Source: Pterois miles
Lineage: Eukaryota > Chordata > Actinopteri > Perciformes > Scorpaenidae
Assembly: GCA_947000775.1 (NCBI GenBank)
Contig: CAMQGK010000647.1
Location: forward strand, 295,001-359,000
Reading direction: 5' to 3'
DNA length: 64,000 bases
Shown here: one piece after another, positions 1 through 11,800 of the stretch
Position numbering within the stretch: position 1 is the first letter of the stretch
Layout of the letters: the number at the start of each line of letters is the position of its first letter
Notes under the pieces: model-generated
Databases searched by the model: none
What the model saw: only the letters and a program-made list of their open reading frames with translations
What the model was told of the DNA's origin: nothing
Translations under genes and position numbers: made by a program

Positions 1-343
1 TTTGTAGGCCAACCAGGAAGTTAGCATCGCCCTGGTTCCCTTGACAAAAAGCCGATGTGATTTTTTTTCCACTGGGTTTTGGATTACTGCAGAAAATAAA
101 CTCTGTGGGTGTGAAACGTTTACGATACTTGCATGTTTTGATCAGCAAGATAATCTTCACAAATGAACACCACTTTTATGATTTGTGAACTGTGAATGCA
201 ATTGCCAGAAGTAAAAAGCTAACTGTAAACAAACCGCGGTTGCATGATTGTGAGTATGCACAACGAGGCTGTAAAGGCAGACAACGGCGTGATGACGTTT
301 AGTAGTCTCATTTAGTTGCTTGTTAGTAACCGGCTTTTTTAAG
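1..343 (+). repeat. Dispersed repeat R1, copy 1 (inverted partner at 27.6-28.0 kb)
   Basis: This stretch is closely similar to the reverse complement of about 27634-27976. Shared blocks include the motif around aggaagttagcatcgccctg, the 'attactgcagaaaataa' block, 'gaacaccacttt', 'aacgaggctgta' and 'gatgacgtttagtagtctca'. The two copies are therefore one interspersed element in opposite orientations. The left end lies at or beyond the window edge. No long open frame or terminal inverted repeat is visible, so the class is unknown. Confidence 0.7.
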
Positions 344-873
344 ACACATAAAGGCTTCAAAAGTCAGTGGGGTGTTTACTGATGTATTTTATGTCTTAGA
401 ATAAACCGTTGAAATCTCTTCAGCTTGTGTTAACCACTGACCTTATTTCAAGCTTCTTACCAAAAACACATAAAAAAAAAAAAAAAAAAACTCATTGACT
501 TCCAGACAAGGGAACCAGAAGTGTTAAAATGCTAACTCATTTCTGCATTTTAGGACTCATTCCTGCAACACTCTATACACTAAGATGATCATATGTTTCG
601 TACATATAATGTCAATCTTCAAAGGAACTATTATTATTATAACTGCAGCTGCTTCGGTAAATAAAGGTGATGGATTAAAGGGTGAAATATTTTCCACCAT
701 GTTTTGGAGTAATAGCAGAAAGTGAAAGTGAAGCATAGCTTGTTAGGTACTTTCCATCACTTCTCTGCACACTGTATTGTATATTTACATCAATGGACTA
801 TCAGTTTAAATTACAAAATTGTTCTGATGTTACTGTAATGACATGTTGTATTTCTTTCTAAATCAACACACAG
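344..873. other. Intronic sequence 5' of the ICAM-like exon; no gene seen
   Basis: AT-rich sequence with a poly-A run at about 471-490. Nothing coding or conserved was recognised. It most likely belongs to the intron preceding the Ig exon at 874. Confidence 0.5.
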
Positions 874-1528
874 ATAAGCCTCATCTAGACAGGTCATTAC
901 ATCTAGATCCAATCATCGTCACAGAAGGAAGCCCTCTACAACTGAACTGCTCGGCTATGGCAAACCCCAGCCCCTTGTTCACCTGGATGATCCCATCAAG
1001 TAGCCCATCTCCCTCTAATAGCAGCGTTCTCACCATCAACTCTGTAACTTCTGAGGATGAAGGGCCATACACCTGTATTGTCAGCAACAAAGTGGGGATT
1101 GTCACTGTGACGTTTCACGTGGATGTCCAAGGTGAGTTTTATTTTAGTTTTATCAGTCTTCAGGGTTATGACTGTTACTGGAAAATGAATGCAACCACAC
1201 TTTAATTTCAGTGCTGCTTTGTCACAGCAGTTGAGAACTGATGCTAACACCACTGACATCAAAAAGGAAGTTCATTGTGACTGTTGGTATTTGGTTTGAC
1301 GTTAAATATATTCTCTGTTCATTTTTACCCATACCCCTCACCCAACTCTCTGCAGAAAACTACATGGGAATCATTATAGCCGTGATAGTAGCAGTTGCTG
1401 CTCTGGCTGTCATCTTGGGCCTAATTGGATACAAATATTGCTACAAGCAGAATCGAATGGGACAGTACAACCTGAAGGATGTTTTCCGTTTGCACTCACA
1501 ACACTCTTCCCTGCCCACTGCAGAGTAA
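874..1528 (+). CDS. ICAM-like immunoglobulin adhesion receptor, last two exons (partial)
   Basis: Two exons are visible. Exon 874-1131 follows 'cacacag' and ends at donor gtgagt. It is a phase 1-1 exon, typical of Ig domains, and encodes one C2-type Ig domain: Cys in LQLNCSA, Trp in FTWM, and the DEGPYTC motif with the partner Cys. Exon 1356-1528 follows 'ctctctgcag'. It encodes a single membrane helix rich in I, A and V, then a short tail containing YCYKQNRMGQYNLKDVFR, and ends at TAA 1526-1528. The basic tail with an RMG-Y motif resembles mammalian ICAM2, and ICAM1 has a comparable basic, Tyr-containing tail. ICAMs are cell-surface integrin ligands. Position directly upstream of cdc37 and pde4a matches the human ICAM-CDC37-PDE4A order. 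Upstream exons lie outside the window, so the number of Ig domains is unknown. A VCAM-like or other Ig receptor is the main alternative. Confidence 0.72.
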
Positions 1529-1586
1529 AGTCTGTGGGAAGTTATGAAAATGTGTATGGACATTTATGACATAAAATGCCCTAAAT

Positions 1587-1592
1587 AATAAA
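1587..1592 (+). terminator. Poly(A) signal of the ICAM-like gene
   Basis: AATAAA lies 59 bp after the TAA stop at 1526-1528. It is the first such hexamer downstream and would give a very short 3'UTR. Confidence 0.55.
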
Positions 1593-1694
1593 AAGGAGTT
1601 TAAGCCAAGTTTCAACTTGTGTTAACCTAAATACTGAATGGAACGAGCTCTCTTATACCCAACTGCTGTGTTTTGCAAAATATTCATTTACTGT

Positions 1695-2350
1695 AAAGTG
1701 CAATACAACTACAACTTCTTCAGATTTAGGCATCAAAACTGCAACTTCTTATGATTTAGGCAGCAAAACTACTTCTGTAGGTTCAGGCATCAAAACTACA
1801 ACTTATGTAAGATAAGATAAGATAAGATATTACTTTATTAGTCTCACAGTGGAGAAATTTAGGCATTAAAACTACAACTTTAGATTTAGGCATCAGTACT
1901 ATTTTTTTTAGGTTTAGGCAATAAAACTACAACTTCTTCAGGTTTAGGCAAAAAAACAACTCTGTAACTTCCTAAGATTTAGGCTACTACAACCTAAACT
2001 TTAGGTTCAGGCAATAAAACTACAGCTTAAATTTAGCTAACAACCACATTTGTTTTGGAAAAAGCCAGGTTTAGGCAATAAAACTACAACTTCTTTAGGT
2101 TTAGGCAAAAAAAAAAACCCTGCAACTTCCTAAGATTTAGGCTACTACATCCTAAACTTTAGGTTTAGGCAATACAATTTCAACTTAAAATGTAGGTAAC
2201 AAAACCACAACTTCTTTAGTTTTAGCCAAAAAATCCTTCAAAAAGCATCAAAACTACAAGTTTTTAGGTTTAGGCAACAAAACTACAACTTCTTCGGGTT
2301 TAGGCAAAAAAAAAAAAACCCTGCAACTTCTTGAGATTTAGGCAACAAAA
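1695..2350 (+). repeat. Minisatellite M1 array, about 30-bp unit
   Basis: Degenerate tandem repeats of a unit containing 'aaaactacaacttctt' followed by 'aggtttaggcaa'. Spacing is roughly 30 bp and slips through short poly-A runs. The reverse complement of the same unit forms a second array at 25690-26085. A SINE tail fragment interrupts this array at about 1808-1860. Confidence 0.8.
1808..1860 (-). mobile_element. SINE 3'-tail relic inside M1
   Basis: Reading on the minus strand gives 'aatttctccactgtgagac', then 'taataaag' and a repeated tcttatcttatc tail. This matches the 3' end of the SINE copies at 10494-10824 and 17010-17203 and the relic at 36608-36665. Only the tail is present. Confidence 0.6.
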
Positions 2351-2359
2351 CTAGCATCT

Positions 2360-3081
2360 CACATCACCATCTCACTGTCCTGGATTTTAGAGTGTCCCGA
2401 CAAAGGACTGCAGCTGCAAACTAGGGACTTGCTAACTCTGCTATGTTTACAGAAACATTGATTCATATGTGTTGTCCTAAAGCACACACAAAAATGTGAG
2501 TGTAAAATATTACATTTGCAAAACCAATTTCAGCTGCAGTTGTATGCATTACAATAGTTTATTGATTATAGATGTAGAGTGCTGACACACACATTCAATA
2601 ACTATACTGATTGTTGATATGAAGAAATGTACAGGCTATCTATTAAATGAGCACAGGCTATTAATGTAAATTGATTTATGCAAGACTCAAAAGTGAAAGT
2701 AGTCTAGTTTATATACATTTCTTTATAATAAGTGTAATAGTGAATTAGTTAGGAGTCATTAGTTTGCCTATTTATTTGCATTGGGAGGTTCATGTAAACA
2801 AGTCAATATAATGTGGTGCTTATTTGGCTACATTTTACTGAAACATTCAGTACAGTGGTTAAACGTGCTGTTTTACTATTTCTCTCTGTTGTATTTTGGT
2901 TGTGTTACTACAGAGGACTGCATGACTTAGTCTTCAGAGATGAACTGTATATATAAAGCTTAAATATTATGTGAAAATGCTCACATTGAATTTCACAGCT
3001 GTGCACTGAAAGCTTGTGTCTGACCAGAGCTACAGACAGAGCAACAGTCTCCATTTGAATAGGCATGTTTTTGTTGTGTGG

Positions 3082-3119
<38 letters not shown>

Positions 3120-4470
3120 ATGTGTTTTTTATATTAATGTGCTCACTTAGAGACACTGAAAAAGAGGAATTCATATAAGCAAAAACTGTATAATAATGAA
3201 CTGCACAGTGGAACTCCACTGAGATATAAGCTTTGACCATGTTTATTTTAAAAACTGTAAATAAATGATCAATTTGTTCAATGAGATGCATCCCAGACAC
3301 TTTTATTGATATATTATTGTATTTAAAGTAGTTGCAAATGCATGGAACAACATTAAATGGAGGCAGCATTAAAACATCATAGATTGGTATCCTGTTATCC
3401 AATGTGTGACCTTGCCTGGCAGATTGTAAAAGATGCTCACTAAGTTTTGCAGTGTGACAAAATGGCAAGTAGCCTACTGCAAACCCCAAAAGTACTGATG
3501 GAACTAGTATACGTAATTATAGATTTCCTGTTTATGAGATTCTTCATCGCTGGGCTAACTAAAGTGCTTCAGATCTTTTTTTGATCTCTGAGGCTTTTAC
3601 GGGAAACTCCTAGAAATGTTTCACTACTACTCTTTTCCTTCCCTCCTTGACAACCTCTCCTCTCCTATGAGGAAGAAACTTGGAGGAGATGAGAAGAGGA
3701 AAGGGGGCATGAAAAATGTATTTTTGATCATTATTAATAGAGAATTTTCTGATGAAGTAGCCCTGTCAAAACCCACACCATAATGTATCTGCACTGTTAT
3801 CAAACTGTTATACTGTATAATGTTTATGTAGACTACACACTGTCTATCTGAGCATGCATGCATGTGTGAATGCATGGTTTTCTCATTGCAGGGAATACAT
3901 TTCCCCAATAGCCCTAAATTTTTTTTTTCTAATCCTCTCTAACCCATAATAGACCCATTTTTGACTTTTTAGGGGGGCACAGGGGGTCTTAAGGGAGAGA
4001 TAGCAGGTCAACAGTAGATGTCACATAGAAGTGATGGACATCATCTGAAAGCTGGGAACCTGAAGATTAATTTGAGGTGTTGTAAAAATAAATCATAAAT
4101 AAACACGAATTAAGTCATTCATTCATCGATTAATTATTTAATTATTAATTATTTAATATATATAATATAAATTGTGAAAGTGTATAAGGACTGAGAACAT
4201 TACAATTACAGTAGAAGTATATGATGACCATTCCCATGCTCTATTATGTATCAAGCAATTTTGGAGTTAATACTATGTTACACAGATTTGGTGCTAAATT
4301 TAACATTTTTTTTACCACTTGAAAAATGATAAAAATGATCAATAATCCCTCCAAAATACCACATTAAGACACCAAGACCTTGAGGAATGCCATAGAAAAG
4401 CCATGTTGTAATTTGGTATCAAAACCTTTTGACATTTGCAGATTTCTGCAAGAATTGCAGTTTTCAGTGA
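2360..4470. other. Intergenic, with a GT microsatellite at about 3082-3118
   Basis: No exon, RNA gene or clear transposon was recognised between the ICAM-like gene and the MITE fragments near 4.5 kb. A (GT)n tract of about 37 bp lies at 3082-3118. Apparent reading frames across it are low-complexity artefacts. Confidence 0.6.
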
Positions 4471-4479
4471 TTGGATGGG

Positions 4480-4690
4480 GAACACCTCTGTTCTGGAAAG
4501 GGGGCACTCGTGGATACCCATGGAGCCCATATCATTCACATATTGTGAGGGAGGTCAGAGGCCATGCCAGATTTTCCTCACCAAAATTTTGCGAACTTTG
4601 GAGCATTAATTAGCCTCCTTCCCAGCAAACTAACATGACTGCTACACCCTCTGAAATCTAGTGAAGTCAATCAAGATTGGGGATCAGGGG
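4480..4690 (+). mobile_element. hAT-like MITE family A, internal fragment
   Basis: It shares the ordered blocks 'ggatacccatggagccca', 'ggtcagaggcca', 'ttttcctcaccaaaattttg' and 'tttggagcattaattagcct' with the full-length copies at 8505-9167 and 14727-15392. Both terminal inverted repeats are missing. Its DR1-like site has one mismatch. Confidence 0.7.
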
Positions 4691-4818
4691 GTTAACATGA
4701 GACTGGAGAGCAAGTCCATTCTCCATGTCCTAGTCCATAACAGTCGTGTATAACAACCAGCTGAAAAGTAATGACAGCCTACATTTTTTGGAAGCTCACC
4801 GCATATTGTGGCCATGTT

Positions 4819-4932
4819 TATAGACCTTTTCAAACTTGACAGCATAAACAATGGAAATGAGCCCCTTTGCTGGAAGTAAACTTGGACCAAAGCTGTTGCC
4901 TTAGCAACAGAATTACAATGAAAAGGTCTATA
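4819..4932 (+). mobile_element. Small TA-flanked MITE, 114 bp
   Basis: It begins TATAGACCTTTTCA and ends TGAAAAGGTCTATA, a perfect 14-bp terminal inverted repeat counting the TA at each end. TA flanks are the target duplication of Tc1/mariner-type elements. The interior (ggaagtaaacttggacc and following bases) resembles sequence near 26190-26250, which suggests a second diverged copy without clear ends. Confidence 0.7.
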
Positions 4933-5249
4933 GTGTGATCATCAGTCCCAAAACTTGAAAACAGCTCCAGAGGAAACACCAGTGCATCCTGTAACCCTTG
5001 CCCAGTGCTTCAATGTTTATGTTGGCAGAAGTCCATGCTTGCAATTGCATAAGTGCTGACACTTTGAAAACATGATTTGTCATACCCTTGTCCTCATACA
5101 CTCAATTAAAATTCTCCCTGGAGGTCAACACACAGGCAACTGGATGTAGAAACTGAAACAGTGGCGCAAATAAACTGTTAGTGACATGATAACAATGTGA
5201 TTAAGAATGCAGTAAAAACTGAATAAACAGTATTATTCACCATCCATTA

Positions 5250-5879
5250 ACACAGCCAATAGGAACGCTCTCTCTGAAATGACCTGTGATTGGTCGAAGT
5301 CTCCCCTCACAAATTATATTTTTTAAACCCTGAAAACAGAGCCATGAGGAGGTGCAGAAGTCTAGTTTTCTCTCTGAACATTTGAATTACAACATGCTGA
5401 AAGGTTATTGTGGAACATCTGCCCATTGGTGCCAAAAACTTACTGAAGCTTTCAGAAACATACAAACAAATAGAGGCGATGTCCCACCTTTTCCGGTGGG
5501 CCCCATAGGACCTTATTTCGGAAAAAATATGAAAGGTAGTTAACTGCGAGAGGGAAATATTTTTGTTGAATTACGCCACGAATTATACATATGATATTTT
5601 CAATTTAAGTCAAGAAAGTCTCTATAAAGTCTGTAGTCTGTATAAAAAGAGTCACCCGGCGCTTCTTGATGACGTATTGATTGGATTCCATTGCGCGGCT
5701 GCTGTTGAAGAGGGAATCAGGATCAAACGGTTTGATGCTGCTTGCCTCGCTAAGAGGATTGGGAAACCATCAATCCCAGTCTTGCTTGCTGCCGCCTTGT
5801 CTGTAGTGTCTTAGCAGAACATCCCTGCCGTCTCCTACTGAAGCTGAAACCCAAGAAGGGGGCAGAAACAGCCGCACAG
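5250..5879 (+). promoter_or_regulatory. cdc37: cdc37 upstream region and probable 5'UTR
   Basis: The sequence directly upstream of the cdc37 ATG carries several inverted CCAAT boxes (ATTGG): 'tgattggtcg' near 5290, 'tgattggatt' near 5676 and 'aggattggga' near 5756. It also has more CpG than its surroundings. No convincing TATA box was identified. This fits a housekeeping promoter; the transcription start cannot be placed. Short open frames here have no recognisable protein similarity. Confidence 0.45.
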
Positions 5880-8800
5880 ATGAGCACCGGAGCGGGCATC
5901 GACTACAGCGTCTGGGATCACATTTATGTGTCCGACGATGAAGATGTGACCAGTCCCTACGTCGACACGCCGAGCCTGTTCAGAATGAGACACCGGGTCA
6001 GCAGCAGTGAAACGTGTTGTAGCCGTGAAGTTTGGAGTCTTATACCTGGTTAGTCTTACCAGTAGAAGTGATTTAACTAGTAACAACCAGAGGAGCCCAT
6101 ACAAACCATGGCACGGACCAACAGGTGTTACACAGAAATCCGTGACCCGTCAGATTCTGTGACGCTAAATGATCTGCTAGCTAACTTAAACACTAGAAAG
6201 CTAACTCTAGCATGTAGCACTTTTAAAAAAACGAAAGTTACAAAAGGGACGTACAGAAAAGGGAAAAGGAAAGAAATGGACTAGACAGGATATTATTTAA
6301 AGGTGTAAAATCAAGACACGGCCAAAGAAAACGGTAGGAAATGACTGAAAAGTTGACAGTATTGACAACAGTTTACTTTCACAGCTATGAAAGTTTTTGA
6401 CCAGATCTTACTCCATCATTATTATATTAACATTAACAGCTATCAACATCTGTGACCCAATGTAAGTACCCTTTTTTGACAGCAGCTAACAAAATACAGC
6501 TATGACAAATATGTGCTGAAAATCAACAACAGCTGAAAATCAGGATCGGTTTAACAATGACAGGCCACATAGTTTTTACTTTTGCTTCTTTTAGAGGGAA
6601 AACATTCAGAGCCTGACTGGTAAAATTGGCCAAGCTGATATTATCAGTTGATTTAGATAATCTGATATTTTTGTGTACATGTGTGCAGATATGTAACAAG
6701 AAAATGCAGAGCAGAAAAGATATGCTGTGAGGTAGAATGTAAAGGTTCACTGAGAGATAAGTCCCACTTACAAGCCTCCTTACTAGCCTTTTCTAGAGCT
6801 TTCCATTGCATCTCAGACATCATTATCTGTTTGTCTCCATCAGTGGTGGAAGAAGTAGTAAGACCTTTTACTTTGTTACAAGTAAAAGTCCTGCATTCAA
6901 ACTCTTTACCCAAGTAAAAGTACAAAAGTATTAGCATCAAAATATACCACAAGTATCAAGTACTCATCATGCAGAATGACGCTTTAGTGAATTATAATCA
7001 GTGATGCATGTGTTAATAAAGTACTTTATATACTGCTGGGTAACTTAATCTGTGACAATACATCATAATGTACTGGTGCATTATTATTATTATTATTATT
7101 GATTTTCTATTAATAAACTGAATATGTGGAGTAACTTGTATCTAAAGGTGTCAAATAAATATTGTGGAGTAAAAAATATGTAGCAGTAAAGTTATATATT
7201 TTTTTTCAAAATGAAAGTGCAGTAAAAGTCTTAAGTAACATCAAATTTAAATACTCATGAAAAGTACTTGAGTAAATGTAGTTAGTTACATTCCACCAGT
7301 GATCTCGATCAGCTGATGAAGATACATGAGATGCTGTAGAAATTTCTGGATAAAGCTAGTAAGTGGTCCTTGAGTTAAGATTATTTAGTCAAAATGTTCT
7401 GTGTCACCTTCACAGTTGCGCTGATGAGTGTATTTTTCAATATCCTGTCAATACATATCTAGCTCACAATCAAAACTTATGGATCCTTTTAAAATGTTTC
7501 TTTATATATTTTAGTGAATATTGGCTGAAAAATCATAACAGATTTATCTTCAAACTCTAAAATCAGGCATTAGTCAAGCTCTACAAATAATGCTGCCAAC
7601 TAACAGCATTCACATAGACCTTTGCATCTGTGATCCTTGACCTTTTTGGCTTGTGACCCCTTTAAATGTCTACCTGTGAACTGTTGTCAGCAGTTGCCAA
7701 CACTACAGTTAATTGTCTCACAACCCCACAGATTTATCTTGTGACCCCACAGGCGGCCCTAACCCAGCTGCCTTAGATCGATGCATCAAATTGTGAGGTG
7801 TAAAATCACAAGTTACTTGAAATTAAATAGGTTAATTATGGGACTAGTACAGTTTGGCAGCTAACTGTGTTGGTCAAGCCCAGTTTGTATGCCTCTGGTT
7901 CTGTGTAAATAATGAGCTTAGCTGGTGTTGAGCTGTCACATGACTACAGTAGTTAAGTGAATGTGACTTGTAGTCTCTAGCATCCTCCTTGTCTGTTTTC
8001 ATCCCAGTACTTCTTAAATCTGATATCTGTAGAGAATCAGGGCTTGTAGAGATGTGGGAAAGTTCAATTAATACCACTGGCTGATATGTTTGAAATGTTA
8101 TGGGCTGGTACGCTGGAGCCAAATTTTGCCTTGCATGTGAATCTGGCTTCTGTGTTGAGTTAGCATGTTCCCTGTGTAAGTGTGGGTTTTCTCCAGGTTC
8201 TCCGGCTTCCTTACATGCAGTTTAGGTTAATTGATGACTCTAAACTGCCTGTAGGTGTGAATGTGAGCATGAATGACCCATAACTGGATAAGCGGTTGAA
8301 GAGGGATGTCATTGTGATTCACGCCCTTTCATTGCCCAGCAACAGCCAAATACAGTATAGTTCTTATTAATGTTTCCCAAGATATGTGAGAAACTTCTCC
8401 CACATCAGGTACTAATTGTTACTACTGTTTTCAAATAAAAGATGTAGCTCCTTGGTCATGTGTAGACTAGTTTTTCTTAACATCATCCACACATATGTTT
8501 TGACTAGGGCTGTCAATCGATTAGCTTATTTAATCATGATTAGTTTTATGATTGCCCATAGTTAATTGTGGTTAATTGCATCTTTTTATCTGCTCAAAAT
8601 GTATCTTAAAGGGAAATTTGTCAAGTACTTAATACTCTTATCAACATGGGAGTGGGCAAATATACTGCATTATGAAAATGTATGTATATATTTATTATTG
8701 GAAATCAGTTAACACAAAATAATGACAAATTGTCCAGAAACCCTCACAGGTACTGCATTTAGCATAAAATATGCTTAAATCATAACATGACAAACTCAAG

Positions 8801-11800
8801 CCCAACAGGAAACAACAGCTGTCAGTGTCATGTACCCATAGAACCCATTTTCACTTATATATCTTGAGGTCAGAGGCCAAGGGGCCTCTTTGATAATGGC
8901 CTTGCCAGTTTTCCTCACCTAAATTTAGTGCAAGTTTGGAGCATTTTTTTTTTAGCCTCCTTTGTGACAAGCTAGTGACATGGTTGGTACCAGTGGGTTT
9001 CTTAGGGTTTGTAGTTTCATATGATGCCATTGTATTTCATTCTAGCTTTAAAACTGAACCCGCTACACCCCAAATATCATAAATTTCTTTAACGTGTTAA
9101 CAAAATTAGTGGCCTTAAAATCTATTTGCGTTAACGCATTATTATCATGTTAATGTTGACAGCCCTAGTTTTGAATGGTGGTTTTTATGTTTAATGTTTT
9201 TTTATTTATGCTCATCCTCTCTGGCCTGCCACAACAGGCTCGGCTGGAGAGGATGGTTGAGTTTCAGCAGAGGGGGGAAGATCTGGACAGTAACGCATTA
9301 GAATGCAAGAGGCTGTTAGAGGAAGCTCAGGGACGACTTAAAGAGCTGGAAGAAGGAAGGAAAGAGGGAGAGAAGGATGAGGACAGAGAGGCCGAGCTGA
9401 AAAAAGTCCAGGCCGAGGTGAGAAAACTGAAGAAGGATGAAAAGTCGTTTCAGAAAATGATCGAAGAACACCGGCGAGAAGAAAAGAAACAGCCCTGGGA
9501 TGTTGACACTATCAGCAAAGAAGGTTTCAGCAAGGTAAGGCATGTTGTCAGCAGGGTCACAAGATTTAGTGTGGCTTGTCTGTATCCTGCATTTATCTGT
9601 TTGCTTTATCGTGTTTTCTAGAGTATAGTCAACATCAAACCTGTAACAAAGGAGGAAACGGAGGAGGAAAAGGTGGAGAAGCACAAGACCTTTGTGGAGA
9701 AGTACACAAAGGAAATCAAACACTTTGGTATGCTTTCAGTTTTTATGTGACTGGGTGTGTTGTCTTTGTTGACTATATACTGTAGACTATATGGGAAACA
9801 CAATAGTCAACACAGACACATTGATAAATAGGGGCTTCCTGTTATGCAGCAACATTTCACCCTCGTGACTTTTGAAAAATCAGATGGATTTTTCATCTTT
9901 TCTAATCTCAGGCATTCAAATCTATCCACCTATCTATTGATAGAGAGAGAGTTTAATATGACCTGTACATTCATTCAAAATGTTTGGTGCATTTCATTAT
10001 CATTTTCAGTATCATTTAATGTGCATTAGTCTTTGGTTATGTTAAAAGGATGACCTTAATCTATAATTTAACCCATTTGTAATGAATGTTTGACACATTT
10101 CAAAGAATATATGAGGAAGTAATAAATGGGGACAGAAAAGTTGCTCCATAACAGGAACGAACCAAATATGTAAATTGGTTGGAATTTCAGGGTTCAAGTG
10201 GTTAAACATGTATATTGTTTATTTTTGTGGCATATAATATCCTCAAGTGGGGGTCCTGTTTACCATATGATGGGACATTTATGACTTTGTAAGTCTGATG
10301 GCTACAAATTGATAAGCTGTGACATACGCTGATGTTTTTAAAGGGGTACTCCACCATTTTTGTATAATGTTGTGGGACTTAAGAGATTAAGAAAGGTCAA
10401 AATCAAAGCAGTAGAAGACGTATCATTACTATTAGTCCCTAGTATGGGTATGGGGCTGTCAAAACACACCCCAGAAAAATCTGCATTTTTGAATAGAAGA
10501 AGAAGAAGAAGATCTACCTTTATTGTCCCACAATGGGGAAATTAATTTACACTCTGTTAAACTCATACATGGTACATGCAGACCTGAAACACACATACAT
10601 GCATTAATGGAGAGACGTAGAGTGAGGGGGCTGCTCCTGACAAGCGCCCCGAGCAGTTGGGGGTTTGGTGCCTTGCTCAGGGGCACCTCGGCAGTGCCCA
10701 AGACGTAAACTGGCACCTCTCCAGCTACCAGTTCACACTCAGTTCTTGGTCCATGTCGGGACTTGAACCGGTGACCCTCCGGTTCCCAAGCCAACTCCCT
10801 ACAGACTGAGCTACTGCCGCCCCCAATACTATACAATAGAATACATTTTTATTGTTAGTCACCAAGCAACGCAAAACATATTTGACTTCTTTGTCAAAAA
10901 CAACCTCTGGGACTCCGTTTGAATGAAGCTTATGCTGGATGTGTATGTGTGTGCACCAGGTATGATGCGGCGCTGGGACGACAGTCAGAAGTATCTGTCG
11001 GACAACCCACATCTGGTGTGCGAAGAGACGGCTAATTGCCTGGTTGTCATCTGTATTGACTTTGAGATAGATGAGGTGAGTGCTTGTGATAAAAGTGGGA
11101 ATTCGTCCTGTGGGTAAAAACAAATAATACAGCCAGTTAAAGCCTTTTCTATTGTCTCTGTACTTGTAGAAACATGCGCTGATGGAGCAGGTTGCCCACC
11201 AGGCCATCGTCATGCAGTTCATCTTGGAATTGGCTCGGACGCTCAAAGTCGACGCAAGAGGCTGCTTCAGACAATTCTTTTCAAAGATAAAGGTCTGTAG
11301 TTAAAACATCTTTGTCTGAGTTCTCACTTTTCAGGGGCAAATTGTTTTTGTTGGTATAGTTGCAAGAATCTGGCTATATGATACATATCATGATACTGGG
11401 GGGGTAATGATTCAGTATATTATGATACTATAAGCAAGGCTATATATTGCAATTTTTTAAATTTTTTTTAGGAAAACTGTAGTATAAAGAGCACACCAGA
11501 AATACACAAATTTAAAATAGGCAATAATAACAAATGTATATTGCATGCAAAAAACTCTGAAATTGTATGTGATTATCATAAAGTGGTCATATCTGTAAAG
11601 GGGAGACTCGTGGGTACCCATAGAACCCATTTTTATTCATATACCTTAAGGTCAGAGGTCAAGGAAGTCTTGTAAAAATCACCATGCCAATTTTTCATCA
11701 CCAAAATTTTGCCTAACTTTGGAGTTAGTCTCCTTCTGGAGAAGCTAGTATGACATGGTTGGTAGCGATAGTTTCTTTAGGTTTTCAAGTTTCATATGAT

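Noticed and set aside
1695..2350. Interstitial telomere repeat (aggtttagg resembles TTTAGGG)
   Set aside because: The unit is about 30 bp with a long non-telomeric part, and vertebrate telomeres are TTAGGG. The resemblance is local.
5352..5814. Small open frames just upstream of cdc37 (about 60 and 83 codons)
   Set aside because: No recognisable domain or splice context. The position fits cdc37 promoter and 5'UTR.
10758..10824. Functional tRNA gene on the minus strand
   Set aside because: A and B boxes are present, but they lead straight into a SINE body and LINE-like tail, and no full tRNA cloverleaf end is visible.
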